A stretch of DNA of 64,000 nt, from assembly GCF_011089895.1 (NCBI RefSeq), contig NZ_JAANAT010000005.1, forward strand, positions 372,001 through 436,000. Reading direction: 5' to 3'. The notes beneath the pieces are model-generated. The model searched no databases. It was given only the letters and a program-made list of their open reading frames with translations, and was not told where the DNA came from. Each line of letters opens with the position of its first letter. Within the stretch, counting starts at the first letter, position 1. The position numbers and the translations under genes were made by a program. Positions 33,691 through 42,947 of this stretch are shown here, in pieces. Source of the DNA: Mucilaginibacter inviolabilis. GTDB lineage: Bacteria > Bacteroidota > Bacteroidia > Sphingobacteriales > Sphingobacteriaceae.

Positions 33691-34920
33691 ATGAAAAGAA
33701 ATATCCTCATTGTGGCTTTTTGGTGCCTTTCACTTTGGGTAAAAGGTCAATCACATACTACAACTATACTTCCGGTTCATATTGACACTTTGTATTCTGA
33801 TATTTTAAAAGAAAAAAGACCGGTTTGGGTTTACACCCCATCGTTTGATACCAGTTACTTTTCTAAACCGGCATATCCTGTTCTTTACGTATTTGATGGA
33901 GATGGTTATTTTGCTTCGCTGGTAACATTGATACAACAGCTGAGCGCGGTTAACGGCAACACGGTATTGCCCCAGATGATCATTGTGGGTATTCCCAATA
34001 CCCGTGGTCACCGAACCCGCGACCTTACACCAAGCAACAGCTCGGCTGATAAAACCTCGGGAGGCGGCGAGCAGTTTACCCGCTTTTTACAAACAGAGCT
34101 GATACCTTACATTGATAAAAATTATGCTACGGCTCCTTACAGAACCCTGATGGGACATTCTTTCGGGGGATTAATGGTTATCAATACCCTGATAAACCAT
34201 ACCCATTTGTTTAATGCCTATATAGCCATTGAACCAAGTATGTTTTACAATAACGATGATCTTTTAAAACAAGCCGAAATAGCCTTAAGGCAAAAAGATC
34301 TTAAAGGCAGTAAATTGTTCCTCGGGATTGCCAATACCATGAACCCAGGGATGGATACCACTCAGGTAAGAAGTGACACCTCCCAGATTACTCACCACAT
34401 CCGTTCCATCCTGATGCTGACCGATAATTTAAAAAAGAACTCATCCAACAACTTAAAATGGACATACAAATATTATCCCGACGATGACCACGCCTCGGTG
34501 CCATTGATTGCCGGATATGATGGCTTGCGGTTTGTGTTTGCTAAAAACAGGTTTCCGCGTAACCAGCCTATGAATCAGTTTTTTGATAAAGCTTACTCCG
34601 CAAATGATTTAAAGAAATTGATCATAGCCCACTATCAAATGATGTCGGAAGAAATGGGTTACGCGGTGCGCCCATCCGAATCACTGATGAACATGTTTGG
34701 TTATTCCCTCCTGCAACAAAAGGATAATGAAAAAGCATTTATGTTTTTTGATATGAACATCAGTTACTATCCTAAAAGCTTTAATGTGTATGACAGTATG
34801 GGCGATTATTACCTAGCCAATAACAACAATACAAAAGCTGCAGAGTACTTTAAAAAAGCACTGGCTATTAAATACAGGACCGAGATAAAAGACAAGTTGG
34901 ATAAACTGGAGAAAAAATAA
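33691..34920 (+). CDS. Secreted alpha/beta-hydrolase (esterase D/Fes type) with TPR tail
   Basis: A 409-residue exported hydrolase. Signal peptide 1-20 (WVKGQ). The catalytic domain (about 25-285) is of the PF00756 esterase family: nucleophile S157 in GHSFGG, and a likely catalytic His in the YYPDDDHASVP segment near 265. The C-terminal 100 residues contain a TPR-like repeat (YDSMGDYYLANNNNTKAAEYFKKALAI). Relatives act on siderophore or polysaccharide acyl esters; the substrate here is unknown. It is read in the same direction as, and about 380 bases before, a TonB-type receptor, which may hint at a shared substrate. Confidence 0.87.
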   Translation: MKRNILIVAFWCLSLWVKGQSHTTTILPVHIDTLYSDILKEKRPVWVYTPSFDTSYFSKPAYPVLYVFDGDGYFASLVTLIQQLSAVNGNTVLPQMIIVGIPNTRGHRTRDLTPSNSSADKTSGGGEQFTRFLQTELIPYIDKNYATAPYRTLMGHSFGGLMVINTLINHTHLFNAYIAIEPSMFYNNDDLLKQAEIALRQKDLKGSKLFLGIANTMNPGMDTTQVRSDTSQITHHIRSILMLTDNLKKNSSNNLKWTYKYYPDDDHASVPLIAGYDGLRFVFAKNRFPRNQPMNQFFDKAYSANDLKKLIIAHYQMMSEEMGYAVRPSESLMNMFGYSLLQQKDNEKAFMFFDMNISYYPKSFNVYDSMGDYYLANNNNTKAAEYFKKALAIKYRTEIKDKLDKLEKK

Positions 34921-35302
34921 CGATAGATATGCATCCAGCTAATATTTTGCTCAAATATTTTATCTCCATTAAAATTTTCTATTCGCTGTAACCTTCTTTC
35001 TGTTTTTAGCATCTTAATGTAAAATTCACCATAAAGTAAAAGAGTTGTAAATGTTCATCGGTGTTTTCAGGTCGTTTACCGGAAGTTTAGCCGTTTTCGC
35101 CTAAAAGCATTACTAAAAAAACCAATCTCTTAGCACATTTGAACTATAAAAACAGCACAATGAAAAAAATCGCCTACATAAAATAATATACTAAAACCAT
35201 TACCGGCTAACAGCCGGATCAACTAAAACCTATTCGTTTAATTTAAAAAGAAGCATATTCTTTAATGGCCTGCTATTGCCTAAACATTTTAACACCAAAA
35301 AC
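34921..35302. other. Intergenic region before the TonB-type receptor gene
   Basis: About 380 AT-rich bases. An eight-codon frame (ATGAAAAAAATCGCC, at 35160) ends quickly and is probably not functional. No clear promoter, terminator or RNA structure was found. Confidence 0.35.
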
Positions 35303-37753
35303 ATGAAAACTCTTACAAACAACATATTTTGCACCCTCCTGCTTGTAGCTATCAGCTGGAGTACCTCTTTTGCCCAGGGTGGTAAATCAGGTGGTGCTAA
35401 AGTATCCGGTTCTTTATTGAATGAACAGGGTAAACCGATGGATTACGCTACCGTTAGCCTCATCAGGGCTACCGACTCTACCGTTGTTAAAGGCGCTTTG
35501 AGTAATGATAACGGTGTTTATACCTTTGATAACATCCGCTCAGGTAAATACCTGGTTAAGGCCTCTGTTGTAGGTTATCAAAAAGCCATGACCACTCCTT
35601 TCACTGTTCCGGAAAGTGCCGCAACCGTTACTGCACCGGCACTAAGCATGCGTGTAGGCAGCACCGAATTGAAAGGTGTAACTATTACCGCCAGCAAACC
35701 ACTCATCGAGCGCAAGATTGACCGTACGGTAATGAATGTGGAAAACAGCGTACTGGCAGCAGGCAATACCGCATTGGAGATACTGGAGAAAGCACCCGGC
35801 GTTACTGTTGATAAGGACGACAATATCAGTCTGAAAGGCAAACAAGGCGTAACCGTGATGATCAATGATAAATTAACTTATTTGAGCGCCGCGCAACTGG
35901 CTACCCTGTTACGGTCTACAGATGGCAATACCATCAAATCTATCGAGATCATTACCAACCCATCTGCCAAATATGATGCAGCCGGTAACTCGGGCATTAT
36001 CAATATCAAACTAAAAAAGAACAGCCAATCGGGCACAAACGGCAGTATTACTGTTGGTGTCGCCCGTGGTGCGTTTTGGAGAGATAACACCAGCCTGAAC
36101 TTAAATCACAAAGAAGGCAATCTGAACGTATTTGGTACTTTTAGCCGTGGCGACAACAAAAATACCCGCGACATAGCTATCGACCGTATTACCCGTGACA
36201 GCACAGGCAAACCTACTTATTTTAACCAGCTTACCCGCATGCCGCATGTTTATCATTATAATAACTACCGCATAGGTGCTGATTATGATGTGACCTCTAA
36301 AAACACTATTGGTTTTGTAGTAAGCGGATACTCCAACTCCGAACTGGATAATAACAACGGCAGTACTAAAATTGGCGCTACACCTAACCGGGTTGACTCA
36401 TCCTTAACCACCGTATCAACCATCGATCAATCTTACAAAAACTTTGCTGCCAACCTGAACGACCGGTTTAAAATAGATACCAGCGGCCAGGAATTAAGCG
36501 TCGATCTGGATTACTCTAAATTTAAAAACAACTCTATAGCTCAATATAATACTAATTATTTCCTGCCGGATGGCAGCACACCACACGCGCCTCAATTGCT
36601 GCGTAACCAAACACCATCAAACATCACCATATATACTGCCAAGGTTGACTATACCAAACCACTATCTAAAACCATAAAACTGGAAACAGGCGCAAAATTC
36701 AGCAGTGTTAAAACAGATAATAACCTGCAGGCGCAAATATTTAACGGCAACAGTTATGTAAACGATACTACCCGTACCAACCGCTTTATTTATACCGAGA
36801 AAATAACTGCTGGCTATCTTAACCTGAATAAACAGTTCAAAAAAATGTCTATACAAATTGGTTTGCGCGGTGAGTATACCCAATCAAATGGTAATCTTTT
36901 GGGCAGCACACCGGTTGATCGCAGCTACTTTAATCTTTTTCCAAGTGCCTTTATCAACCGCACGCTGAATGACAAAAACGAGATCAGCTTTTCCTACAGC
37001 CGCCGTATCGACCGTCCGGGTTATGATGATCTGAACCCCTTTGTATATTATCTTGACCCCTACACCTTTTCAAAAGGCAATGCCTTCCTGAAACCACAAT
37101 ACACCAATAACTTTGAGTTTAACTATACCTATAATAAAAGCATCAACGTAAGTTTAGGCTACAGCCGCACTACCGATGTGATCACTGAGATTATATTAAC
37201 CGAAGGTCAAAAATCATTTCAAACCAATCTGAACCTGCAAACTCAAAACTCATACAGCCTTAACATCAACGCACCATATACCATTACCAAATGGTGGAGC
37301 GGTAATATCGATGTGAACAGCTTTTACCTGGGCTTTAAATCAGACTCTGTGGGAACCGGCAAGCTAAGCGATGGCCAGGTAACCGTACAGGTTAAAGCCA
37401 CCCAAACATTAACATTTGGCAGCTACAAGTTTGAGATCAGGGGCGATTACCAATCACCACTTACCTATGGTATCTACAAAATAAAACCACGTTATGGGGT
37501 TGATGCAGGTGTAAGCCATTCCTTTGCCAACAAAAAAGCTAATATTAAACTGGCGCTTGATGATATATTCTTCATCCGTCGCAATAACGTAAGCAGCCAC
37601 ACCCTGGGTAACGATTTTGATATCCGTCAAACTAATGATTCACGTGTTGGCCGCCTAACCTTTACCTATAACTTTGGTAACAACAAAATCAAAAGCCGCG
37701 AACACAGAAGCGGTGCCGATGATGAAAAAGGAAGAGTTAAGGGAGCGAATTAG
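35303..37753 (+). CDS. TonB-dependent receptor, OMP_b-brl_3 type
   Basis: An 816-residue outer-membrane protein. The frame opens at 35276, but the ATG at 35303 starts the signal peptide (MKTLTNNIFCTLLLVAISW, ending SFAQ) and is preferred. A carboxypeptidase-regulatory-like domain follows at about 35-105 (VSGSLLNEQGKPMDYATVSL), then a plug-like region with IEIITNPSAKYDAAGNSGII, then a barrel with the PGYDDLNPFVYYLDPYTFSKG motif of this family. It differs from SusC proteins and has no SusD partner. It probably imports a small molecule or metal complex. It converges on the M14 peptidase gene with a nested hairpin between them. Confidence 0.9.
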   Translation: MKTLTNNIFCTLLLVAISWSTSFAQGGKSGGAKVSGSLLNEQGKPMDYATVSLIRATDSTVVKGALSNDNGVYTFDNIRSGKYLVKASVVGYQKAMTTPFTVPESAATVTAPALSMRVGSTELKGVTITASKPLIERKIDRTVMNVENSVLAAGNTALEILEKAPGVTVDKDDNISLKGKQGVTVMINDKLTYLSAAQLATLLRSTDGNTIKSIEIITNPSAKYDAAGNSGIINIKLKKNSQSGTNGSITVGVARGAFWRDNTSLNLNHKEGNLNVFGTFSRGDNKNTRDIAIDRITRDSTGKPTYFNQLTRMPHVYHYNNYRIGADYDVTSKNTIGFVVSGYSNSELDNNNGSTKIGATPNRVDSSLTTVSTIDQSYKNFAANLNDRFKIDTSGQELSVDLDYSKFKNNSIAQYNTNYFLPDGSTPHAPQLLRNQTPSNITIYTAKVDYTKPLSKTIKLETGAKFSSVKTDNNLQAQIFNGNSYVNDTTRTNRFIYTEKITAGYLNLNKQFKKMSIQIGLRGEYTQSNGNLLGSTPVDRSYFNLFPSAFINRTLNDKNEISFSYSRRIDRPGYDDLNPFVYYLDPYTFSKGNAFLKPQYTNNFEFNYTYNKSINVSLGYSRTTDVITEIILTEGQKSFQTNLNLQTQNSYSLNINAPYTITKWWSGNIDVNSFYLGFKSDSVGTGKLSDGQVTVQVKATQTLTFGSYKFEIRGDYQSPLTYGIYKIKPRYGVDAGVSHSFANKKANIKLALDDIFFIRRNNVSSHTLGNDFDIRQTNDSRVGRLTFTYNFGNNKIKSREHRSGADDEKGRVKGAN

Positions 37754-37874
37754 CCCCCCAGCCCCCTAAAGGGGGAGCTTTGATTAGCAAATTCAACATA
37801 TTAAAATGGCCTGCATTATTTGATAATGCAGGCCATTTTGTTTTAAAGTTCCCCCTTCAGGGGGTTAGGGGGCT
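37752..37874. repeat. Nested inverted repeat with internal bidirectional terminator
   Basis: The outer arms at 37752-37781 and 37845-37874 are near-complementary C/G-rich 30-mers (AGCCCCC and AGGGGG words). Between them a second stem, AAAATGGCCTGCATTAT with its complement, at 37804-37840 ends in T. The whole element fills exactly the gap between the stops of the convergent receptor and peptidase genes. The inner stem is a good bidirectional terminator; the outer arms look like a dispersed repeat. Confidence 0.8.
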
Positions 37875-40379
37875 CTACTGCCCCACCATAAATACCGCGT
37901 TGCTGAATAACAGCTTGCCGTTTTCCCAGAAACTACGGAACAATGGATCATCGACCATATAGATCACCGAACCGCGGCCCAGCGACTGCACGCCCAGCAG
38001 CACACCATTATTAATCTTTTGTTTGGATTGTACACCTACAAAGCCCGATACGTAGCTATTCTTTTTCACTGTGCCTACGTTCCAGCCGTCTTCGCTGCCT
38101 AAATAGTCATAAATATCATCATTCAGTTTTAGGGAGTAATAATAGTTCGGCAAACCAAAACCAAGCGGGTGGGTATTATCCAGCGTCAGTTTAAAAATAG
38201 CGCCGGGGATCATAGAGCGGATGGCATCCCGGTCGCGGTCACCATATATTTTAATGTTTTCTTTTTCTTTAGCTTCGGCTTTCTCATCCTTTTTCTCTTC
38301 TTTCTTTTTCAGGGCGAAGCCTTTTTTATCAACCAGTTGTGCTACAGCATTATCCAAGGCAATTAATTTACCGCCATCACGGATCCAGCCCTGTAGTTTT
38401 TCTGACGGAAAATCATCATAAGTACCATCCGGGAAGATAGCCACATCAAAATCGGCCAACCGGGTACGGCCGAGGCTCTGGTAATTCACCAGCGTAATAG
38501 GATAACCTAATTGTTGCTCAAACAAGTGCCATACCTCTCCCATAGCTTCAGCATTTACACCCTCGCCAGATATCAGCATAACCCGCGGCTGGTGGATATA
38601 CCGTACCGCGTCTGAGCCCAGATCAGATCCTTTATCAACAAAGCCTGAAGCCAGAGGCGTTAGCCCTTCATTTAATGCCGCCGCCGTTTGGGTGACTACC
38701 TGGTCAAAATCGGCCCTATCGTTACTGGCCCTCGTGATCAATAATGAGCCGGCCATGAATTTTTTACCGGCAGCCTCAAAAGGTTTTTCGGAGTAACGTA
38801 CTTTGATATGTTTTTTAAGCAATGCCGCTAAAAACCGTACATCATTAACCGATTGCCAATTGGCCATATAAGCATAGGCATGGGTATTAGCCAGCGGTTG
38901 TGGCTCAACAATACCCGAGGTTGTACTGGTTGGTTTTAGCGACTCTTTTACGCCATAGGTCTTTAAGCCATAAGCATAAGGAAGCGCCCAGGCGGTAATA
39001 TCGTAAGTATTAGAGTCGGCAATAAAGGTTTTGGGCTCCAGCAATACGTGCAGCAATATAGCTTTTGGCTGATGCGCGTTGATCACCATATCATTAGGGC
39101 CCACTTTATATTGCTCGGTTTTGCCGGTAAAATAATCGTACCCGATAACGGTTTTATTGCCCAGCCCAAATCCATATTGGATACCATTGCGGCCCAGCAT
39201 TTTGGCCAGGGTATTGATATTATTGTTATTATCGTTTTTAATCACATAGGTTTTATACTCGCCCGGGGGATTGGTGCGGTTATTATCATAGAATTTTTTA
39301 AACTCATTCAGCAATCTTAGCGCGTTAGCCGATGCTATTTCAACCGTGCTCAAACCGGTAGCATGGTGATGCGCAATACGCTGGGCAAAGGTCAGCGTGT
39401 CGCCGCTACGGGTAAGTACAGCCAAACCAGCGCTGATACCACCCTGCTCGTAGGTCATGCCGATAGAGCCATTATATAAAGGATAGGTATCGCCATAAGA
39501 TGGGTAAAGCAGATCAAACTCCTGCTTGGTAAAATACATCCAGCCATTCTGATCAAAATATTTGGCGTTATTTTTACCAATAGTCACCTGGAAATCGCGC
39601 TGCCATTTGGTAATGTCTTTATGATATGGCTCGGCAGCAGGTGCAAAATAGTAAGGAGCATTATACCCCTGCTCATGATAATCTACATGAACCTCGGGCA
39701 GCCATTGGTTAAACAGACCTACACGTGCCTGCGTTTCTTTTTGTGCCTGCCATGCCCAATCGCGGTTAAGGTCGAAATAATAGTGGTTGATGCGTCCGCC
39801 TGGCCATGGCTCTACGTGCTCACGGGCTGTGGGACTAGCATCGGGCACCGCTCCCCGAACCGAATTATAGAAATGTACATAACGGTCGCGCCCATCGGGA
39901 TTTAAACAGGGATCGATAACCACCACCGAATTTTTGAGCCAGGCTTTGGTGGCCGTGTTGGCCGGGTCAACCATATCAAACAGGGTCCACATGGCGGCTT
40001 CGCTTGACGCCGGTTCGTTACCGTGTACGTTATAGCTTAGCCAGGTAATGATGGGGGCATTGGTAATTGCGCTACCACTCTCCATACCAGCCAGGCGCAG
40101 GTTGTTATGGCGTATCTCTTCCAGGCGACCGATATTCTCGTCCGAGGCGATAAACATGGCCAGCAGCGGACGCCCCTCATTGGTGCTGCCAAACTGCTGT
40201 AGCTTTACATTTTTTGATGCCTGGGCAATGTATTTAAAGTACTCCACAATGCGGTAATGCGGCGTAAACTGGTCGCCCAGCTTATATCCCAGGAACTCAT
40301 CGGGTGATTGTATTTTTTGTGCAAAAGCAGCCGACGCGGAAGCAACAGCTATTAAAATAAGGAGTAGCTTTTTGATCAT
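37875..40379 (-). CDS. Secreted M14 family zinc carboxypeptidase
   Basis: An 834-residue exported peptidase. Signal peptide 1-21 (SAAFAQ). The M14 domain (about 25-350) shows zinc ligands H119 and E122 in NVHGNEP and a second His in HVDYHEQG (H231 or H235), substrate-binding NPDGRDRY, LNRDW, and catalytic-type E311 in GMTYEQGG. A long C-terminal region (about 380-834) with a Lys/Glu-rich insert (KKKEEKKDEKAEAKEKE) near 705 follows, as in large Bacteroidota M14 proteins with a glutamine-amidotransferase-like fold. It degrades peptides outside the inner membrane. Monocistronic; convergent with the receptor gene. Confidence 0.9.
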   Translation of the reverse strand: MIKKLLLILIAVASASAAFAQKIQSPDEFLGYKLGDQFTPHYRIVEYFKYIAQASKNVKLQQFGSTNEGRPLLAMFIASDENIGRLEEIRHNNLRLAGMESGSAITNAPIITWLSYNVHGNEPASSEAAMWTLFDMVDPANTATKAWLKNSVVVIDPCLNPDGRDRYVHFYNSVRGAVPDASPTAREHVEPWPGGRINHYYFDLNRDWAWQAQKETQARVGLFNQWLPEVHVDYHEQGYNAPYYFAPAAEPYHKDITKWQRDFQVTIGKNNAKYFDQNGWMYFTKQEFDLLYPSYGDTYPLYNGSIGMTYEQGGISAGLAVLTRSGDTLTFAQRIAHHHATGLSTVEIASANALRLLNEFKKFYDNNRTNPPGEYKTYVIKNDNNNNINTLAKMLGRNGIQYGFGLGNKTVIGYDYFTGKTEQYKVGPNDMVINAHQPKAILLHVLLEPKTFIADSNTYDITAWALPYAYGLKTYGVKESLKPTSTTSGIVEPQPLANTHAYAYMANWQSVNDVRFLAALLKKHIKVRYSEKPFEAAGKKFMAGSLLITRASNDRADFDQVVTQTAAALNEGLTPLASGFVDKGSDLGSDAVRYIHQPRVMLISGEGVNAEAMGEVWHLFEQQLGYPITLVNYQSLGRTRLADFDVAIFPDGTYDDFPSEKLQGWIRDGGKLIALDNAVAQLVDKKGFALKKKEEKKDEKAEAKEKENIKIYGDRDRDAIRSMIPGAIFKLTLDNTHPLGFGLPNYYYSLKLNDDIYDYLGSEDGWNVGTVKKNSYVSGFVGVQSKQKINNGVLLGVQSLGRGSVIYMVDDPLFRSFWENGKLLFSNAVFMVGQ

Positions 40380-40524
40380 AGTAAAGATACAGTTAAGATA
40401 TGTACTAATATGGTGATTTTTTGTCTGAACCGAAATTTGTAGAATTATTGAATTAACAGAATAGAACCAGATTATTCTGACAATTCTTAAATTCCATAAA
40501 TTCGAGTCCAGACATCATTCAAAA

Positions 40525-40583
40525 TTTGCACATTTGCATATCTGCACATCCACACATCTAAAAACATCTGCACATCTAAAAAC
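40525..40583. repeat. GCACATCT word array upstream of recQ
   Basis: Variants of TTGCATATCTGCACATC and ACATCTAAAAACAT are packed into the last 60 bases before the recQ start. Related words occur at 15231-15296. A dispersed repeat family running right up to a start codon. Confidence 0.55.
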
Positions 40584-42740
40584 ATGACCCCTCAAGAGGC
40601 CCTTCAAAAATATTTCGGTTACGGCAAATTCAGACACCAGCAGGAAGCCATTATTCAGCATGTGCTGAACAAGCAGGATGTTATGGCGCTGATGCCAACC
40701 GGCGGCGGTAAATCGCTGTGCTATCAACTGCCTGCGGTATTGCTCAATGGGCTCACCATTGTGATATCGCCATTGATAGCTTTGATGAAAGACCAGGTGG
40801 ACAGTCTGAATGTAAGTGGTATACCCGCAGCTTTTTTAAACTCGGCCCAAACACCCGAGGAACAGCGACAGCTGGTAGAGCGGTTAAGAAACAACCAGGT
40901 AAAACTATTATACCTGGCACCCGAGCGCTTGTTTGGCGCCGAAAACAAACTGGTGCCTTTTTTAAAAACACTCAACGTAGTACAGATAGCTATCGACGAG
41001 GCGCATTGCATATCTCAATGGGGGCACGATTTCAGGCCTGAATACCTGATGCTGGCTCAACTCAAAAATGAATTCCCGAATGTGCCGGTCATCGCCCTTA
41101 CGGCGACAGCCGATAAACTCACACAGAAAGACATTCTCGAAAAACTGAACCTGCACCGGCCCGCAGTATTTGTATCGTCGTTTAACCGGGCTAATATCAC
41201 TTACCGGGTTATTCCCAAAAAAAACAGCTTTAAACAACTCATTACTTTTTTAAATGAGCGACCGGATGAGTCGGGTATTATCTATTGCCTTTCGCGCAAA
41301 TCAACCGAAGACCTGGCGGCCGACCTGAAAGATGAAGGATTTGCCGCCGAAGCTTACCATGCGGGCCTCAACAACGAAGTTAAAGCCAAAAACCAGGAAG
41401 CTTTTTTGCGCGATGATGTCAAGATCATTGTAGCTACCATTGCCTTTGGTATGGGCATCAATAAATCAAACGTGCGCTATGTAGTGCATATGGATCTGCC
41501 CAAGAATATCGAAGGCTATTATCAGGAAACCGGTCGCGCCGGGCGTGACGGTTTGGCCTCGGAAGCACTGCTGCTCTATTCGCCGGGGGATGCCGGTAAG
41601 CTGCAGCACTTTGCCCGTATTGAAGGCAATGAAGAGCAAAGCCGCATTATGCTCAACAAGCTGAACGATATGGTGCGGTATTGCCAATTGCAATCCTGCC
41701 GCAGACAATATTTGATGAATTATTTCGATGAGGCCTTTCCGCCGAATTGTGGCTCCTGCGATGTTTGCCTCACCGAGTTTAAACGATTTGATGGTACACT
41801 CATCGCCCAAAAGGCGCTGTCGGCGGTATCGCGGCTCAATGAGCGATTTGGTGTAAACTACGTGATCGATTTTTTACGGGGATCCAAAAATGAAAAAATC
41901 CGCGAGGAGCATAAACAGCTCAAAACCTACGGCATTGGTGCCGATATCAGTAAGGTGGATTGGCAGCGTTATATCCGTGAGCTCATCACCCTGGAATACC
42001 TACAGGTAACCGACGATGGCTACCCGGTATTGAAATTAACTGGCCAGAGTTCGCTGGTACTTAAAGGCCTGCAAAAAGTGGAATTTATTGAAACACAAAC
42101 TACCGAAGAGCACCACACCGAAGCCGCGCCACCACATGAGGCCGAATTGCTGAACCTGTTGAAAAGCGTCCGCCGGGATATTGCCCAATTGGAAAACGTA
42201 CCGCCATATATCATTGTTTCTGATGCTACACTGTTGGAAATGGCCACTTACCTACCCCTGAGTTTAGATGAACTGAGACTGATATCCGGCTTTGGCGATA
42301 TTAAACTGGCCCGTTACGGCCGCGAATTGTTGCAGCCGGTAAAAGATTATTGCAAAGCAAAAGGCCTGGAATCAAAGATTGCCTATAAATCGCCCAAGCG
42401 GGAGCGCAAAACCAAAGCAGAGCGCCCGGCCCGTGCTCCGCGCAGCGGAACAGATACCCGCACCGAAACGTTTAACCTGTACCGCCAGGGTAAAAACACT
42501 GCGGAGATAGCCGCGACACGAGGCCTTTCGCTCGTAACTATTGAAGGCCATTTGAGTCATTTTGTACAAACCGGCGATCTGGATGTTAAAGAGCTGGTTG
42601 CCGAAAGCAAGCTGCCCGTAATTATAGAAGCTGTAGAAAATTACGGAGCAGAACGTCTGGCCCCCCTCAAAGAAATTTTAGGCGATGCCTACACCTACGG
42701 CGAAATTAAAGCTGTGATAAGCTGGATGAACAAAAATTAG
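40584..42740 (+). CDS. recQ: ATP-dependent DNA helicase RecQ
   Basis: A 3'-5' DNA helicase of repair and recombination, 718 residues. Walker A GGGKS (40-44), DEAH box (138-141), QxxGRAGRDG motif VI near 320, and the RQC zinc-binding cysteines (YCQLQSC and NCGSCDVC). The HRDC domain lies at about 525-600 (TYLPLSLDELRLISGFGD). A C-terminal helix-turn-helix (RQC-minor/HTH_40 type, about 620-700, NTAEIAATRGLSLVTIEGHL) completes the architecture. Start MTPQEALQKYFGY is the typical RecQ start. A repeat array sits upstream and another downstream. Confidence 0.96.
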   Translation: MTPQEALQKYFGYGKFRHQQEAIIQHVLNKQDVMALMPTGGGKSLCYQLPAVLLNGLTIVISPLIALMKDQVDSLNVSGIPAAFLNSAQTPEEQRQLVERLRNNQVKLLYLAPERLFGAENKLVPFLKTLNVVQIAIDEAHCISQWGHDFRPEYLMLAQLKNEFPNVPVIALTATADKLTQKDILEKLNLHRPAVFVSSFNRANITYRVIPKKNSFKQLITFLNERPDESGIIYCLSRKSTEDLAADLKDEGFAAEAYHAGLNNEVKAKNQEAFLRDDVKIIVATIAFGMGINKSNVRYVVHMDLPKNIEGYYQETGRAGRDGLASEALLLYSPGDAGKLQHFARIEGNEEQSRIMLNKLNDMVRYCQLQSCRRQYLMNYFDEAFPPNCGSCDVCLTEFKRFDGTLIAQKALSAVSRLNERFGVNYVIDFLRGSKNEKIREEHKQLKTYGIGADISKVDWQRYIRELITLEYLQVTDDGYPVLKLTGQSSLVLKGLQKVEFIETQTTEEHHTEAAPPHEAELLNLLKSVRRDIAQLENVPPYIIVSDATLLEMATYLPLSLDELRLISGFGDIKLARYGRELLQPVKDYCKAKGLESKIAYKSPKRERKTKAERPARAPRSGTDTRTETFNLYRQGKNTAEIAATRGLSLVTIEGHLSHFVQTGDLDVKELVAESKLPVIIEAVENYGAERLAPLKEILGDAYTYGEIKAVISWMNKN

Positions 42741-42947
42741 TTATTTAGTATCAAGTAGCTAGTATCAAGTATCAAGACAAAAAAATGTATAATTTAGTAG
42801 CAAGTAACTAGTATCAGGTATCAAGACAGAAAATGCATAATTTTAAGGCGTTTTAATACATCAACAGAAAAGTATCAGCATTTAAGAAAAAGTCTTGATA
42901 CTTGATACTAACTACTTGATACCAGAATCTGCTACTTGATACTAGTT
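42741..42947. repeat. TAGTATCAAG word array, partly inverted, between recQ and murF
   Basis: The gap is built from variants of TAGTATCAAGTA and its complement. A perfect 19-base inverted pair (42760-42778 and 42892-42910) could fold into a long stem around about 113 bases; a third, variant copy lies at about 42797-42826. The last copy runs into the murF start codon at 42948. Spacing is irregular, so this is not a CRISPR array. Confidence 0.7.

Noticed and set aside
42741..42947. Possible CRISPR array
   Set aside because: Repeats are only 10-19 bases, occur in both orientations and at irregular spacing, and no cas genes are present.
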